Program-made: the position numbers and the translations under genes
The notes under the pieces: generated by a model
Seen by the model: only the letters and a program-made list of their open reading frames with translations
What the model was told of the DNA's origin: nothing
The model's database searches: none
Shown: one piece after another, positions 33,799 to 42,307 of the stretch
How positions within the stretch are numbered: the stretch's first letter is position 1
How the letters are laid out: every line of letters begins with the position of its first letter
Assembly (NCBI RefSeq): GCF_052072235.1
Contig: NZ_CM125436.1
Coordinates: forward strand, 4,644,001-4,708,000
Direction: 5' to 3'
Source: Brevibacillus_D fluminis_A
GTDB lineage: Bacteria > Bacillota > Bacilli > Brevibacillales > Brevibacillaceae
DNA: 64,000 nt

Positions 33799-34800
33799 TT
33801 AGACCGATTCTCGTTCGGCAATCGTCGGGACGAACAGGACGCGCTTGACCGCGCGTTCTTCCTCTTGCAGCTGCTCCATGATCATCTGCAGCGCCAGCTT
33901 GCTCATCTCTTGCTTGGGCTGTACGAGCGAGGTCAGTGCCGGGAGCAGAAAACGCCCCATCTCCAGATCGTCGACGCCGAGCACGCCGATGTCGCGCCCG
34001 ACTTGCAGCCCAGCTTCCTGGATCGCGCGGTATACGCCCACCACACGCTCGTCGCCGGAAACAAAAATCGCCGTGACCGACCTGGCTTCGAGCAGACTTT
34101 GCGTCTTTTGATACGCCGAATCGATGCTGGTCAAGCCGAATAGCACCTGGTTGTCCAAGCCTTTTTCCCGCTGGTACGCACGGAAGCCTTCCGCCCGGTC
34201 CTGATTGACGCCGGATGCTTCGCTGCCAAGAATCAGCGCGAAAGTGATATGGCCTTTTTCATGCAGGTATTTGGCTCCCATGTAGCCTGCAGCGCGGTTG
34301 TCGAGGCCGACGTAGGACGTTTCGTAGCTGCTTTTGTCCTGTCCGAGCACGACAAACGGCACGCGGTGTTCGCGCAAATAGTGCACGCGCCGGTCCCCTT
34401 CATGCGGATCGAACAGGATGGCGGCATCGCACAGACCGTGCTGCACCAAATAAAATCCGTCATTCTCGTCTTCTTCGAACTGCTCCGGCGAGGAAACGGA
34501 CACGACCATGCGATAGCCTTGAGCTTTGGCCTCGCGGTGCAGCTCGAGCACGACCTCATTGTGGAAGCCGCCCAAAAAAGCATTCGTCCGCCGGTCGGCA
34601 AAAACGACAATCTGGTTCGACTTGCGGTCGCGCAAGCTGCGGGCTGCGATGTTTACCTTGAAGCCGAGCTCGTCGATCACCGCCTGCACGCGCTCCCTCG
34701 TCTCTTTTTTTACATGGGGATCGCTGTTTAAGACGCGGGAAACCGTGCGGATGGACGTCCCGCTTTTGGCCGCTACATCTTTAATCGTAAATCGGTTCAT
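33799..34800 (-). CDS. LacI-family transcriptional repressor of the psu operon
   Basis: 333 residues. Helix-turn-helix TIKDVAAKSGTSIRTVSRVLN with hinge helix, then a periplasmic-binding-protein-like effector domain. ATG 34800 has GAGGA 6 nt upstream; ATG 34806 has none. Perfect palindromes lie in its own promoter (34822-34835) and between it and psuG (33765-33784), so it likely represses both. Effector probably pseudouridine or its phosphate (inference from neighbours). Confidence 0.88.
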   Translation of the reverse strand: MNRFTIKDVAAKSGTSIRTVSRVLNSDPHVKKETRERVQAVIDELGFKVNIAARSLRDRKSNQIVVFADRRTNAFLGGFHNEVVLELHREAKAQGYRMVVSVSSPEQFEEDENDGFYLVQHGLCDAAILFDPHEGDRRVHYLREHRVPFVVLGQDKSSYETSYVGLDNRAAGYMGAKYLHEKGHITFALILGSEASGVNQDRAEGFRAYQREKGLDNQVLFGLTSIDSAYQKTQSLLEARSVTAIFVSGDERVVGVYRAIQEAGLQVGRDIGVLGVDDLEMGRFLLPALTSLVQPKQEMSKLALQMIMEQLQEEERAVKRVLFVPTIAERESV

Positions 34801-34821
34801 GTTCATTCCTCAATCGCTTTA

Positions 34822-34835
34822 TGCCAACGTTGGCA
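34822..34835. promoter_or_regulatory. LacI-family operator upstream of the repressor gene
   Basis: TGCCAACGTTGGCA, identical to the core of the psuG operator; 22 bp before the repressor start. Confidence 0.75.
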
Positions 34836-34920
34836 GAATCTTCCCACAAGTATAAAAGGGATATTTTGCCACTGTCAAGCAAAAAGCTTGCGAACAGCGA
34901 CAAAGCATCCCTTTCTTTTC

Positions 34921-35826
34921 TCAGCCAAGCAACTCAATCGCCTCGCGCAGCCGCCCTTGCGTCGCCGCCAAAAGCCGCCTCGCCTCCTCCGCGCTGCTGC
35001 CGGTCAGCTTGATCAAAATCGCGGTTTTCGCGTCCCCGTCCGCCTGCTGGGCCAGCTCTTCCGCCTCCTCGTAAGTGACGCCGGTCACCTCCATCACGAT
35101 CCGTTTCACCCGTTCGCGCAGCTTGTTGTTTGTCGCCTGCACGTTGACCATCAGGTTGCCGTATACTTTGCCCAGCTTGATCATGGCGGCGGTGGTCAGC
35201 ATATTCAACACCTGCTTGGTCGCGCTCCCCGCCTTCAAGCGCGTCGAGCCGGTCACGATCTCCGCGCCCACGACCGCCTTGATCGCCAAATCAGCATGCT
35301 GGTTGATGAGCCCTTGCTCCACACAAGAGAGCGCGATCGTTTTCGCACCGATCCTGCGGGCCGCGTCCAGAGCGCCGATGACATAAGGGGTTCTGCCGCT
35401 TGCAGCGATCCCCACCACGACATCATGTGCGGTAACCCCGCTGTCATGCACATCGCGCCGCCCCAGTTGCTCATCGTCCTCTGCCCCTTCGATCGCCCGC
35501 ATGATCGCAGCGGCTCCGCCCGCGATGATGCCTTGCACCAGCTCAGGCGGGGTGCCGAACGTGGGCGGACATTCCGCTGCATCCAAAATGCCCAGCCGGC
35601 CGCTCGTCCCCGCGCCGAAATAAAAGAGTCGCCCGCCCGCTTCCACAGCCGCAATCACGCATGCGACGGCGGCGGCCACCTGCTCCAGGGCCCGTTCCAC
35701 CGCATGGGGCACTTTTTTTTCTTCCCGATTCATCAATTGGAGGATTTGCATGATCGATAGCGTATCCAGCTGCCGTGTCTGCTCATTGCGTGATTCTGTC
35801 GACAAGTCTTCCAGTCTGTCATCCAT
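34921..35826 (-). CDS. murQ: N-acetylmuramic acid 6-phosphate etherase
   Basis: 301 residues. SIS-fold lyase that removes D-lactate from MurNAc 6-phosphate, giving GlcNAc 6-phosphate, a step in cell-wall recycling. Family signatures: YFGAGTSGRLGILDAAECPPTF (first 20 residues of it suffice), IAASGRTPYVIGAL, and MVNVQATNNKLRERV. ATG 35826 follows GAGGAGGA. Located behind an RpiR-type regulator and a CUT1 ABC transporter, rather than the MurP PTS permease found in many Bacilli. Confidence 0.94.
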   Translation of the reverse strand: MDDRLEDLSTESRNEQTRQLDTLSIMQILQLMNREEKKVPHAVERALEQVAAAVACVIAAVEAGGRLFYFGAGTSGRLGILDAAECPPTFGTPPELVQGIIAGGAAAIMRAIEGAEDDEQLGRRDVHDSGVTAHDVVVGIAASGRTPYVIGALDAARRIGAKTIALSCVEQGLINQHADLAIKAVVGAEIVTGSTRLKAGSATKQVLNMLTTAAMIKLGKVYGNLMVNVQATNNKLRERVKRIVMEVTGVTYEEAEELAQQADGDAKTAILIKLTGSSAEEARRLLAATQGRLREAIELLG

Positions 35827-35840
35827 CCCACAGTCCTCCT

Positions 35841-36710
35841 CTAAGCTCCTCCCCCGGAAGAGGATCGTTTCGTCCGGCTCACCGCCAGCCGCGATTTTTC
35901 CAGCGCGGGAATGACGGATTCGGGGCTGCGGCTGATCGTCGTAATGAACAGGATGTCGATCACATTCAATTGCGCGATCCGCGATGCCATCGCGCCGCTG
36001 CGGATGCTTTGCTCGACCGAGCTGGTGAACAGCTTGATGTCGGCCAGCTCCGCTACGGGCGATGGGCCGAATTTGGTCAACGTGATGATCGTCGCTCCCT
36101 GCCGTTTCGCCTCGCCGAGCGATTGAATGATGTCCTCCGTTTGTCCCGAGTGGGAGATGCCGAAAGCGACATCCCGCCCGGTCAAGCCGGTGGCCGACGT
36201 CAGCTGGCTGTGAAAATCGGCGTGCGCCTCGCACCACATGTTGACCCGCGAAAATTTTTGCTTCACATCCGCCGCAATGACGGCCGACGCCCCGACGCCG
36301 TATACGTCGATCTTGCGTGCCGCAAGCAGCGCATCTGCCGCCCGCTTCACCTCGTCGCGCGAAAGGACGGACAGCGTATCCTGGATCGATTGCGTGTTGT
36401 TCCAGCTGACCGCCTGCATGATCGCCTCGATCGGGCCGTCGATCATGATTTCCTGATAGCTGCCTGCAGCCGTCGTTTTGTTCAGATCGCCTGTGATGCG
36501 CAGCTTCAATTCCTGGAACCCTTTCATGTTGAGCGAACGCGCCAGCCTGACCAGCGTCGCTTCCGACACGCCGCTCCGCTCGGCGGCACGCTGAACCGAC
36601 AGCTCCACCACCTCTTCAGGGTGAGCCAATATATATTCCGCCGCTTTACGCTCCGACGGCTTCAATTCATCCAAAATCGCCTGCAAGCCTACGAGACCTC
36701 CATTTAACAT
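35841..36710 (-). CDS. MurR/RpiR-family transcriptional regulator
   Basis: 289 residues. N-terminal helix-turn-helix (AAERSGVSEATLVRLARSL) and a C-terminal SIS sugar-phosphate-binding domain (IDVYGVGASAVIAADVKQKF, ISHSGQTEDIIQ). It starts at ATG 36710; a longer in-frame start at 36776 would run through a strong inverted repeat that looks like its operator. Followed 14 bp later by murQ. Likely senses MurNAc 6-phosphate and represses or activates the cluster. Confidence 0.87.
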   Translation of the reverse strand: MLNGGLVGLQAILDELKPSERKAAEYILAHPEEVVELSVQRAAERSGVSEATLVRLARSLNMKGFQELKLRITGDLNKTTAAGSYQEIMIDGPIEAIMQAVSWNNTQSIQDTLSVLSRDEVKRAADALLAARKIDVYGVGASAVIAADVKQKFSRVNMWCEAHADFHSQLTSATGLTGRDVAFGISHSGQTEDIIQSLGEAKRQGATIITLTKFGPSPVAELADIKLFTSSVEQSIRSGAMASRIAQLNVIDILFITTISRSPESVIPALEKSRLAVSRTKRSSSGGGA

Positions 36711-36741
36711 GCCGACACCGCTTTCTTCCTGATTTGCCTGT

Positions 36742-36776
36742 ATGATTGCATGTTCGTTGCAAACGCATGCAATCAT
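36742..36776. repeat. 11-bp perfect inverted repeat, putative RpiR/MurR operator
   Basis: ATGATTGCATG (36742-36752) and CATGCAATCAT (36766-36776) with a 13-nt centre that is itself near-palindromic (CGTTGCAAACG). It lies 31 bp upstream of the regulator start. Confidence 0.6.
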
Positions 36777-36840
36777 TCACTCCTCTTATTCCACTCATCT
36801 CTTCCATTCCCTTGAACACGTCGCAGCAAACCGTTCCCAT

Positions 36841-37665
36841 TCACTTGACGGCACCTGCGGTCAGCCCCTCCATGAATTGCCTGGAGGCCACCAGAAACAC
36901 CGCGATCATCGGCAGCGAGGACAGCGTCAAACCGGCAAAAATCATGCTCCAATCCGCCTCGTACTCCCCGAACAGACCGAGCATCCCGATCGGAATCGTC
37001 TTCGCGGCCTCATCCTGAATGAAAATGAGCGGGAAAAAGAAATCGTTCCACGCGGAGATGAAGTTGATGATCATCACCGTTCCCAGTGCCGGGCGGATCA
37101 ACGGCAGCAAGATGCGCCAAAACACTTGAAAATGGTTGCAGCCATCCATGCGCGCCGCCTCTTCCAGCTCGATCGGCAGCGTGCGGAAAAAGCCCGTCAG
37201 GATGAAGACGGAAATCGGGATGCCGCTCGCCGTATAGATGAGGATCAGCGACCAGAGCGAGTTGGTCAGCCCGATGTTTTTCATCAGGATGAACAGCGGC
37301 ACGATGCCCAGCTTCAGCGGAATCATCAGGCCGATGAGGAAAAAGAAGGAGAGAAAACCGCTCCAGGCAAAAGAAAAGCGGGCCAAATAAAACGCAGCCA
37401 GGGAGGAAAACAAAAGAATCAGTGCAACCGTGACCACGCTGACAAACACGCTGTTCCAGATATAGTCTTGAAACGGAACCAGCTCCCACAACTTGCGGTA
37501 CGGCTCCAGACTGAACACGTCCGGCAGCGACAAGGGGCTGGTGAAAATCTCGGCCGTCGACTTAAAGGACGACAGGACCATCAAAACGATCGGATACGCC
37601 ATCACCAGCACAAACAAATAGGCGATCAGGTAAAAAAACGAACGGGTGCCGATGCCGGTTTTCAT
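36841..37665 (-). CDS. CUT1-type sugar ABC transporter permease (MalG-like)
   Basis: 274 residues, six membrane segments, and the EAA loop EEAARMDGCNHFQVFWRILLP that docks the ATPase. GAAGGGGGGAG precedes the ATG. Second permease of the transporter; no ATPase gene is present, as common in Firmicutes, where a shared MsmX-like ATPase serves several sugar transporters. Confidence 0.9.
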   Translation of the reverse strand: MKTGIGTRSFFYLIAYLFVLVMAYPIVLMVLSSFKSTAEIFTSPLSLPDVFSLEPYRKLWELVPFQDYIWNSVFVSVVTVALILLFSSLAAFYLARFSFAWSGFLSFFFLIGLMIPLKLGIVPLFILMKNIGLTNSLWSLILIYTASGIPISVFILTGFFRTLPIELEEAARMDGCNHFQVFWRILLPLIRPALGTVMIINFISAWNDFFFPLIFIQDEAAKTIPIGMLGLFGEYEADWSMIFAGLTLSSLPMIAVFLVASRQFMEGLTAGAVK

Positions 37666-37681
37666 CCGCTCCCCCCCTTCC

Positions 37682-38632
37682 TCAATGCTGCACCTCTTTT
37701 CGCCGCATCACATACAGAAAGGCGGCGGAAACCGATGCGACGATGAAAAAAATCACCACCGCCAGCGCTGAACCCAATCCGATGGAAACCGTATCGCCGC
37801 CGCCCGAGCTGCCGAATGCCAGCCGGTAAAAATAGACCGACATCGTATCCGTGGAATAAAACGGTTCGCCCATCGAGCCCTGCATCGCATACACCAGCTC
37901 GAACGCTTCAAACGACTGGATAAACGTGAGCACCGTCATGATCGTGATCGCCGGCATGCACATCGGCACGATGATTTTGCGAGTTAGCGTAAGTCCGCTC
38001 GCACCGTCGATCCGGGCCGCCTCGACGACCTCCTCCGGGATGGCCTGGAGTCCGGCGAGAAAGATCAGTACAGCGAATCCAAGGCCGAACCAGCAGTTGA
38101 CCAAAATAATCGCCACCAAGGCGGTGTCCGGGTCGCCCAGCCACGGCTTTGCCCATTGCGCAAGCCCCAGCTTCGCCAAAATCGTATTGAGCGCGCCGTA
38201 ATTCGGATTTAACATGAGCTTCCACAAAAAACCGACGACGATCACCGACAGCAGGCGGGGAAAGAAATACACCGTTTTGAGAAAGCCTGCCCCGCGCACT
38301 TTGCGATACAGAATGAACGCCAGCAAAAAGGCGAGGCCGTTTTGCACGACCATCTCGACGGCAAAATAGACCAGATTGTGCCGAAACGCGTTCCAAAACA
38401 TCGAGTTGTACGGCTCGATCCCGAATAGCTTGACGAAATTGACCAAGCCGATAAAAGCTCCCTGTGTCAGCCCTTTCCACTCATACAAGCTGTAGCGAAA
38501 TGCAGAAAAGATCGGATAGATTACGAACAAAACATAGACCAGCAGGGCGGGCAGCGGAAACAGGTGGATGAGCCACCTGCCCTTTCGTTTGGCATGCTGT
38601 GCTGCGGGTACAGGCATGCAGCGGTTCACCAC
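37682..38632 (-). CDS. CUT1-type sugar ABC transporter permease (MalF-like)
   Basis: 316 residues, six membrane segments with an EAA loop EAARIDGASGLTLTRKIIVP. The start is uncertain: GTG 38632 or 38629 (AAAGG close by) or ATG 38617. Forms the channel with the next gene's product. Between the substrate-binding protein gene and the second permease gene. Confidence 0.9.
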   Translation of the reverse strand: MVNRCMPVPAAQHAKRKGRWLIHLFPLPALLVYVLFVIYPIFSAFRYSLYEWKGLTQGAFIGLVNFVKLFGIEPYNSMFWNAFRHNLVYFAVEMVVQNGLAFLLAFILYRKVRGAGFLKTVYFFPRLLSVIVVGFLWKLMLNPNYGALNTILAKLGLAQWAKPWLGDPDTALVAIILVNCWFGLGFAVLIFLAGLQAIPEEVVEAARIDGASGLTLTRKIIVPMCMPAITIMTVLTFIQSFEAFELVYAMQGSMGEPFYSTDTMSVYFYRLAFGSSGGGDTVSIGLGSALAVVIFFIVASVSAAFLYVMRRKEVQH

Positions 38633-38669
38633 CTTTCAGAAGCAAAAGCAGGGAAACGGAAGCGTGTGA

Positions 38670-39965
38670 CTATTTGCTCGGTTTAAACCATGTTTCCAGC
38701 GATTTTTGCAGGTCGTCGGCTACCTGCTCCGGCGTCATTTTGTCCAAATACATGCCTTGCAGGTCGTTTTCCATCACTTTTTTCGTCGATGGGTCGCCGC
38801 CGCTGAAGTGGACCAGTGCTGCATACGGTGTCGAAATCGAATCGGACAGCTGCGCCATCTTGCTGACGAGCGGATCGTCGACCTTCACGCCGGGAATCGC
38901 GCTGATCCGTTTGAACGTATTGGCGAACAGCTCGCCGAATGCCGGGGTCGCCATGAACTCCATGAACTTGAGCGCTTCGGCCTTATGCGGCGATTTGGCA
39001 TTGACTGCATAAGAGCCATCCACCCATGTCGTGATCACCTGCTTGCCGTCATCGGTCGGCATCGGGAAGAAATCGATCTGCAGATTCGGATTCATCTTCT
39101 GGATGACTTCCAGCTCAAAGCTTCCGTTGATGAACATCGCCGCTTTTTCCGTCGCGAACAGCGCCCGGATGTCGTTCAGATCCAGCCCGACGAAATGATC
39201 GGGGAAATACGGGGTCAAATCTTTCATTCGCTGGATCGACGCCTTGTATTCCGGACTCGTCATGCTGGCCTCGCCCTTCAGCATCTTTTCCACAAACGCG
39301 TTGCCGTTATAGGTGCCGGGCGCGATGACCCCGTGGGACAGCGAAAGCAGCCAGCTCTCCTTGGCTCCAAAGGCGAACGGAGTAATATTTTTCGCTTTCA
39401 ACGCTTGGGCCAAGGCGATCAGCTCATCCCACGACTTCGGCTCCGAAAGCCCGTTATCGGCGAAAATTTTCTTGTTGTAGTAGATTTGCGTGGAGTTGAG
39501 CGAGAGCGGAACACCATACACCTTGCCGTCCTTGCCGCGTGCCGAGTCGAGCGCTTCTTTCGGAATCGCATCGAGTCCCTTCACCCCGTCCAGCGGCTCC
39601 AGAAAGCCCCCGTCAGCGATTGCAATCCCGGTCGCATAGGGACGGAGCTGGATGATGTCAGCCGCGCTGTTGCTTTGCAGCGCCGTATTGAGGATCGTGT
39701 TGTACTCCGTCGCTTTTTGCGGCTTGAAGCTGATCTTGATCCCCGGATTTTGAGCCTCGAATGCCGCGATGATCTTTTTGTAGCCCTCCACATCCTCGAC
39801 GCGCCAGCTCGTCATCGTCAGGTTGACTTCTTTGCTCTCTGCCGCCCCGTCTCCTTTGGCCGGCTCTGTCGTGGCGGTGCCGCCTCCTCCGCCACCGCTG
39901 CACGCCGCCAGTCCGAGCGATAACGCCATCACGGTCGCCAAAAAACCGCCGCTTGCCTTTTTCAT
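38670..39965 (-). CDS. Sugar ABC transporter substrate-binding lipoprotein
   Basis: 431 residues. Lipoprotein signal with lipobox LAAC (Cys22) followed by a Gly-rich linker, then a type-1 extracellular solute-binding fold (MTSWRVEDVEGYKKIIAAFE, PLSLNSTQIYYNKKIFADNG). Captures an oligosaccharide or amino sugar outside the membrane. Linked to murR-murQ, so a MurNAc-containing muropeptide sugar or its disaccharide is a reasonable guess. First gene of the unit. Confidence 0.9.
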   Translation of the reverse strand: MKKASGGFLATVMALSLGLAACSGGGGGGTATTEPAKGDGAAESKEVNLTMTSWRVEDVEGYKKIIAAFEAQNPGIKISFKPQKATEYNTILNTALQSNSAADIIQLRPYATGIAIADGGFLEPLDGVKGLDAIPKEALDSARGKDGKVYGVPLSLNSTQIYYNKKIFADNGLSEPKSWDELIALAQALKAKNITPFAFGAKESWLLSLSHGVIAPGTYNGNAFVEKMLKGEASMTSPEYKASIQRMKDLTPYFPDHFVGLDLNDIRALFATEKAAMFINGSFELEVIQKMNPNLQIDFFPMPTDDGKQVITTWVDGSYAVNAKSPHKAEALKFMEFMATPAFGELFANTFKRISAIPGVKVDDPLVSKMAQLSDSISTPYAALVHFSGGDPSTKKVMENDLQGMYLDKMTPEQVADDLQKSLETWFKPSK

Positions 39966-40116
39966 GATTTACGCCCCCTTTGTTCATAGATGCACGGCTC
40001 TTCCCCCGGGAAAGCTGGCGCAAGAACGGCCGCGTGTCCCGGTTTTTTAGACAGAAAATTCAGATCGCGATCAGCGTGAAAAGGTTGGTTTCATTTCATA
40101 AGAGATCTATATGATG

Positions 40117-40131
40117 TGAAACAATATTTCA
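40117..40131. promoter_or_regulatory. Palindrome upstream of the ABC transporter operon
   Basis: TGAAACAATATTTCA, a 15-bp imperfect palindrome about 150 bp before the binding-protein gene, with a related TTTCATTTCA nearby (about 40089-40099). TGAAA/TTTCA dyads are common RpiR-family sites, but this one differs from the repeat before the regulator gene. Confidence 0.4.
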
Positions 40132-40149
40132 AGAACGGAATTTTTGGAA

Positions 40150-40180
40150 AAAAAGAGCCACCGGCCTTGCTCCGGCAGCT
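40150..40180 (-). terminator. Terminator after the SRPBCC gene
   Basis: Minus-strand AGCTGCCGG and CCGGTGGCT form a stem with G-T pairs, followed by a run of seven T. Confidence 0.65.
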
Positions 40181-40196
40181 CCTTGCTCTGAAATTG

Positions 40197-40622
40197 TTAC
40201 GATTGTTCCAACACGTTTCCAAGCTCACCGCACCATTTACTCCAGCCATACTTCGCTCCACCCAGTGCTTGTTCATTGGAGATTCCGGTTTGTTCGAGGT
40301 GAAGGTTAACTTTTCCGTCGCCTACTTCCTGCAGCGTCCAGGTGACCGTGTGCTTCTCTCCTCCACTGGCCCACGTATAGGACAACCGGTTTGGTGCCTC
40401 CACAATCAGCACTTCGCCGTCAACAATTCCATCCCAATATTCGGACGGCTGCGTGCGGAACTGAAAACGGTGTCCTACGACGGGCTTGAAATCATTTTCC
40501 ATCGCCTGACCGTTGTGGATATTGACCACCCACTTGGCAAGTTTGTTTGAATCGGTTAAAGCGGACCAAAGCTTCTCAATCGATGTTTTGTACTGAAAAT
40601 CCAGGGATAATGTTAAACTCAT
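40197..40622 (-). CDS. SRPBCC-domain protein (AHSA1/START-like)
   Basis: 141 residues. Helix-grip fold, hydrophobic ligand pocket; typical pieces are LDFQYKTSIEKLWSALTDS and LSYTWASGGEKHTVTWTL. ATG 40622 overlaps the ArsR stop (ATGA) and has GAGGAGG upstream. The ArsR-SRPBCC pair is common in Firmicutes, often joined by a DoxX-like membrane gene; a short fragment that may be the remains of one lies upstream. Role unknown. Confidence 0.87.
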   Translation of the reverse strand: MSLTLSLDFQYKTSIEKLWSALTDSNKLAKWVVNIHNGQAMENDFKPVVGHRFQFRTQPSEYWDGIVDGEVLIVEAPNRLSYTWASGGEKHTVTWTLQEVGDGKVNLHLEQTGISNEQALGGAKYGWSKWCGELGNVLEQS

Positions 40623-40948
40623 TCTTCTTCCTCCTCTAATAGTTGGTTCAGGCGCAACAGATTCGCACTCCAAAACTTGCTGTAGAAACCTAACCAATCT
40701 TGAACTTCTCGGAGTGGTGATGCGTTTAGCCTAAATCGCGTTTCTCTGCCGACTTTTCGATCAAGCACCAGTCCGGCCTCTTTCAGGATGGCCAAATGTT
40801 TGGAAACCGCTGTACGGCCCATTTGAAACTGTGCCGTCAATTCATGAAGCGGCATCTCCTCCGCCTCTGCCAACAGACGAATCAATCGGCGCCTGGTTGG
40901 ATCGGCAATCGCGTCAAACACATCCCGCAAAGGGGTATTCTCACTCAC
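40619..40948 (-). CDS. ArsR-family transcriptional repressor
   Basis: 109 residues. Winged helix: FDAIADPTRRRLIRLLAEAE and LTAQFQMGRTAVSKHLAILKEAGLV. No cysteine metal site is present, which fits the non-metal ArsR group linked to SRPBCC proteins. GTG 40948 has GGAGGG 6 nt upstream. Coupled to the SRPBCC gene. A strong dyad-flanked promoter lies about 280 bp upstream. Confidence 0.9.
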   Translation of the reverse strand: MSENTPLRDVFDAIADPTRRRLIRLLAEAEEMPLHELTAQFQMGRTAVSKHLAILKEAGLVLDRKVGRETRFRLNASPLREVQDWLGFYSKFWSANLLRLNQLLEEEEE

Positions 40949-41029
40949 AACACTCCCTCCAAAATCGTATTTCTCTGCAGGAGACTTCTAGGGTGGTACG
41001 AAGGGACAGCCGTTACTTTCACCACCTCC

Positions 41030-41155
41030 TTACAGGATGGATACTGCAAGCAGTAATGTGACGGTCCAATAAGCAATTGTTTTTCCTCGGGGGTGGATTC
41101 CTGCTCTCGCGATTGTTTCCGCACCGATCATCTTGCTTATTTTTTTCCTCCTCAT
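41030..41155 (-). pseudogene. 41-codon fragment, possible N-terminus of a DoxX-like membrane protein
   Basis: MRRKKISKM... to ...YWTVTLLLAVSIL then TAA. The KTIAYWTVTLLLAVSIL stretch resembles the first membrane segment of DoxX-like proteins, which often share an operon with ArsR and SRPBCC genes, but it stops where the family continues. It lies between the dyad-flanked promoter and arsR on the same strand. It could also be a genuine small membrane peptide. Confidence 0.35.
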
Positions 41156-41204
41156 CAATTGGTTGATTCAAGTTCCACTCTTTCCAAATAGCTATTCCCT
41201 AATC

Positions 41205-41257
41205 GGACACTAAATGGTGTCACGTCGATAATACGACACCATTTAGTGTCCTGTCAA
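41205..41257 (-). promoter_or_regulatory. Strong sigma-A promoter inside a 17-bp inverted repeat
   Basis: Minus strand TTGACA (41257-41252), 18-bp spacer, TATTAT (41233-41228). GGACACTAAATGGTGTC (41205-41221) and GACACCATTTAGTGTCC (41235-41251) are perfect inverted copies; one fills the spacer and the other sits at the transcript start. A repressor site for the downstream ArsR operon, most simply ArsR itself. Confidence 0.75.
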
Positions 41258-41287
41258 CAGCATGTTACGCACAACATGACGACATGC

Positions 41288-41320
41288 GAAAAAAGCCTCG
41301 GCCCGTTACTGCCGAAGCTT
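41288..41320 (-). terminator. Terminator overlapping the end of the LysR gene
   Basis: Minus-strand AAAGC-TTCGGC and GCCGAGGCTTT with TTTTTT after; the LysR stop codon lies in the loop. Confidence 0.8.
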
Positions 41321-42193
41321 TGCTATCGTCTCAAAATATTCCACAACAACCTCACGAAATTCCAGAGCAGCCCGCGAAATGTACCTGCTCTTGTGCCAGA
41401 GTAAAGCGATTTCCCGTACAAACTCGCGATTCTCTACTTGGAGATAATGAATATCTCCGCGTGGATTCCTCGCTGTGCTCGGTATAAAGGCGATGCCAAG
41501 TTCGGCTTCCACAAGTGAGGTTAGCCTTGCGGGTTCATCTCCCTCATACACATACGTAGGTAAAAAACCAACCGATTGGCATGCAGCGTCCACGAAATCG
41601 CGAATCCCGTAGCCTTTTTTTACACCGACAAACCATTCATCCTTTAAGTCGATCAAGGATACGCTGCTTCGGTTCGCCAGCCGATGCCCTTTTGGAACGG
41701 CAATGAGTATCGGGTCGATGAACACGATTTGACATTCAATATCATCCTCTTGGATCGGAGGCGAGGATAAACAGAAATCGACCTCTCCTCGATGAAGGCG
41801 TGTCACCATTTCCTGCATGCTCAGCATTTGCACATGGTAGTGGACATAAGGCCGCTTTTTCCGAAACTCTCGCAGGATGTTCGGCAACGCGCTTGCGGTC
41901 GTCACCGCCAATTCGAGTGTGCCATGTTCCGGGCTGGTCATATCGCGAATCTCCTGCTTCCCCTGCTCCAGTTCAAACAATGCTCGTTCCGCGCGGCGAA
42001 GGAATCTGCTTCCGAACTCATTTAGCCGCAGTTTTCTCCCGGTTCGGTCGAAGAGAGGAACCCCCAGATCGTCCTCCAGGCGTTGAATCGTTTTGCTTAA
42101 TGACGATTGCGTCACATGCAGCGACCGCGCAGCTTCGGTCACGTGCTCCAAGCGGGCTACCGCTAGAAAATATTGCAGCTGAAGAAGTTCCAT
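41306..42193 (-). CDS. LysR-family transcriptional regulator
   Basis: 295 residues. N-terminal HTH (LEHVTEAARSLHVTQSSLSKTIQRLEDDLGVPLFDR) and a substrate-binding effector domain. ATG 42193 has GGAGAG 6 nt upstream. Divergent from an MFS exporter gene 115 bp away, the standard layout for a LysR-controlled transporter. Effector unknown. Confidence 0.9.
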   Translation of the reverse strand: MELLQLQYFLAVARLEHVTEAARSLHVTQSSLSKTIQRLEDDLGVPLFDRTGRKLRLNEFGSRFLRRAERALFELEQGKQEIRDMTSPEHGTLELAVTTASALPNILREFRKKRPYVHYHVQMLSMQEMVTRLHRGEVDFCLSSPPIQEDDIECQIVFIDPILIAVPKGHRLANRSSVSLIDLKDEWFVGVKKGYGIRDFVDAACQSVGFLPTYVYEGDEPARLTSLVEAELGIAFIPSTARNPRGDIHYLQVENREFVREIALLWHKSRYISRAALEFREVVVEYFETIAKLRQ

Positions 42194-42307
42194 TTCACAC
42201 TCTCCATTCATTCCTTATAGTCAATAAATGTATAACTTAAAATGCGTTGGAGTAAATAAAAAATTTCAAATAAGCTATCATCAAAACACGTTAGGGGGAA
42301 ATCAAAC

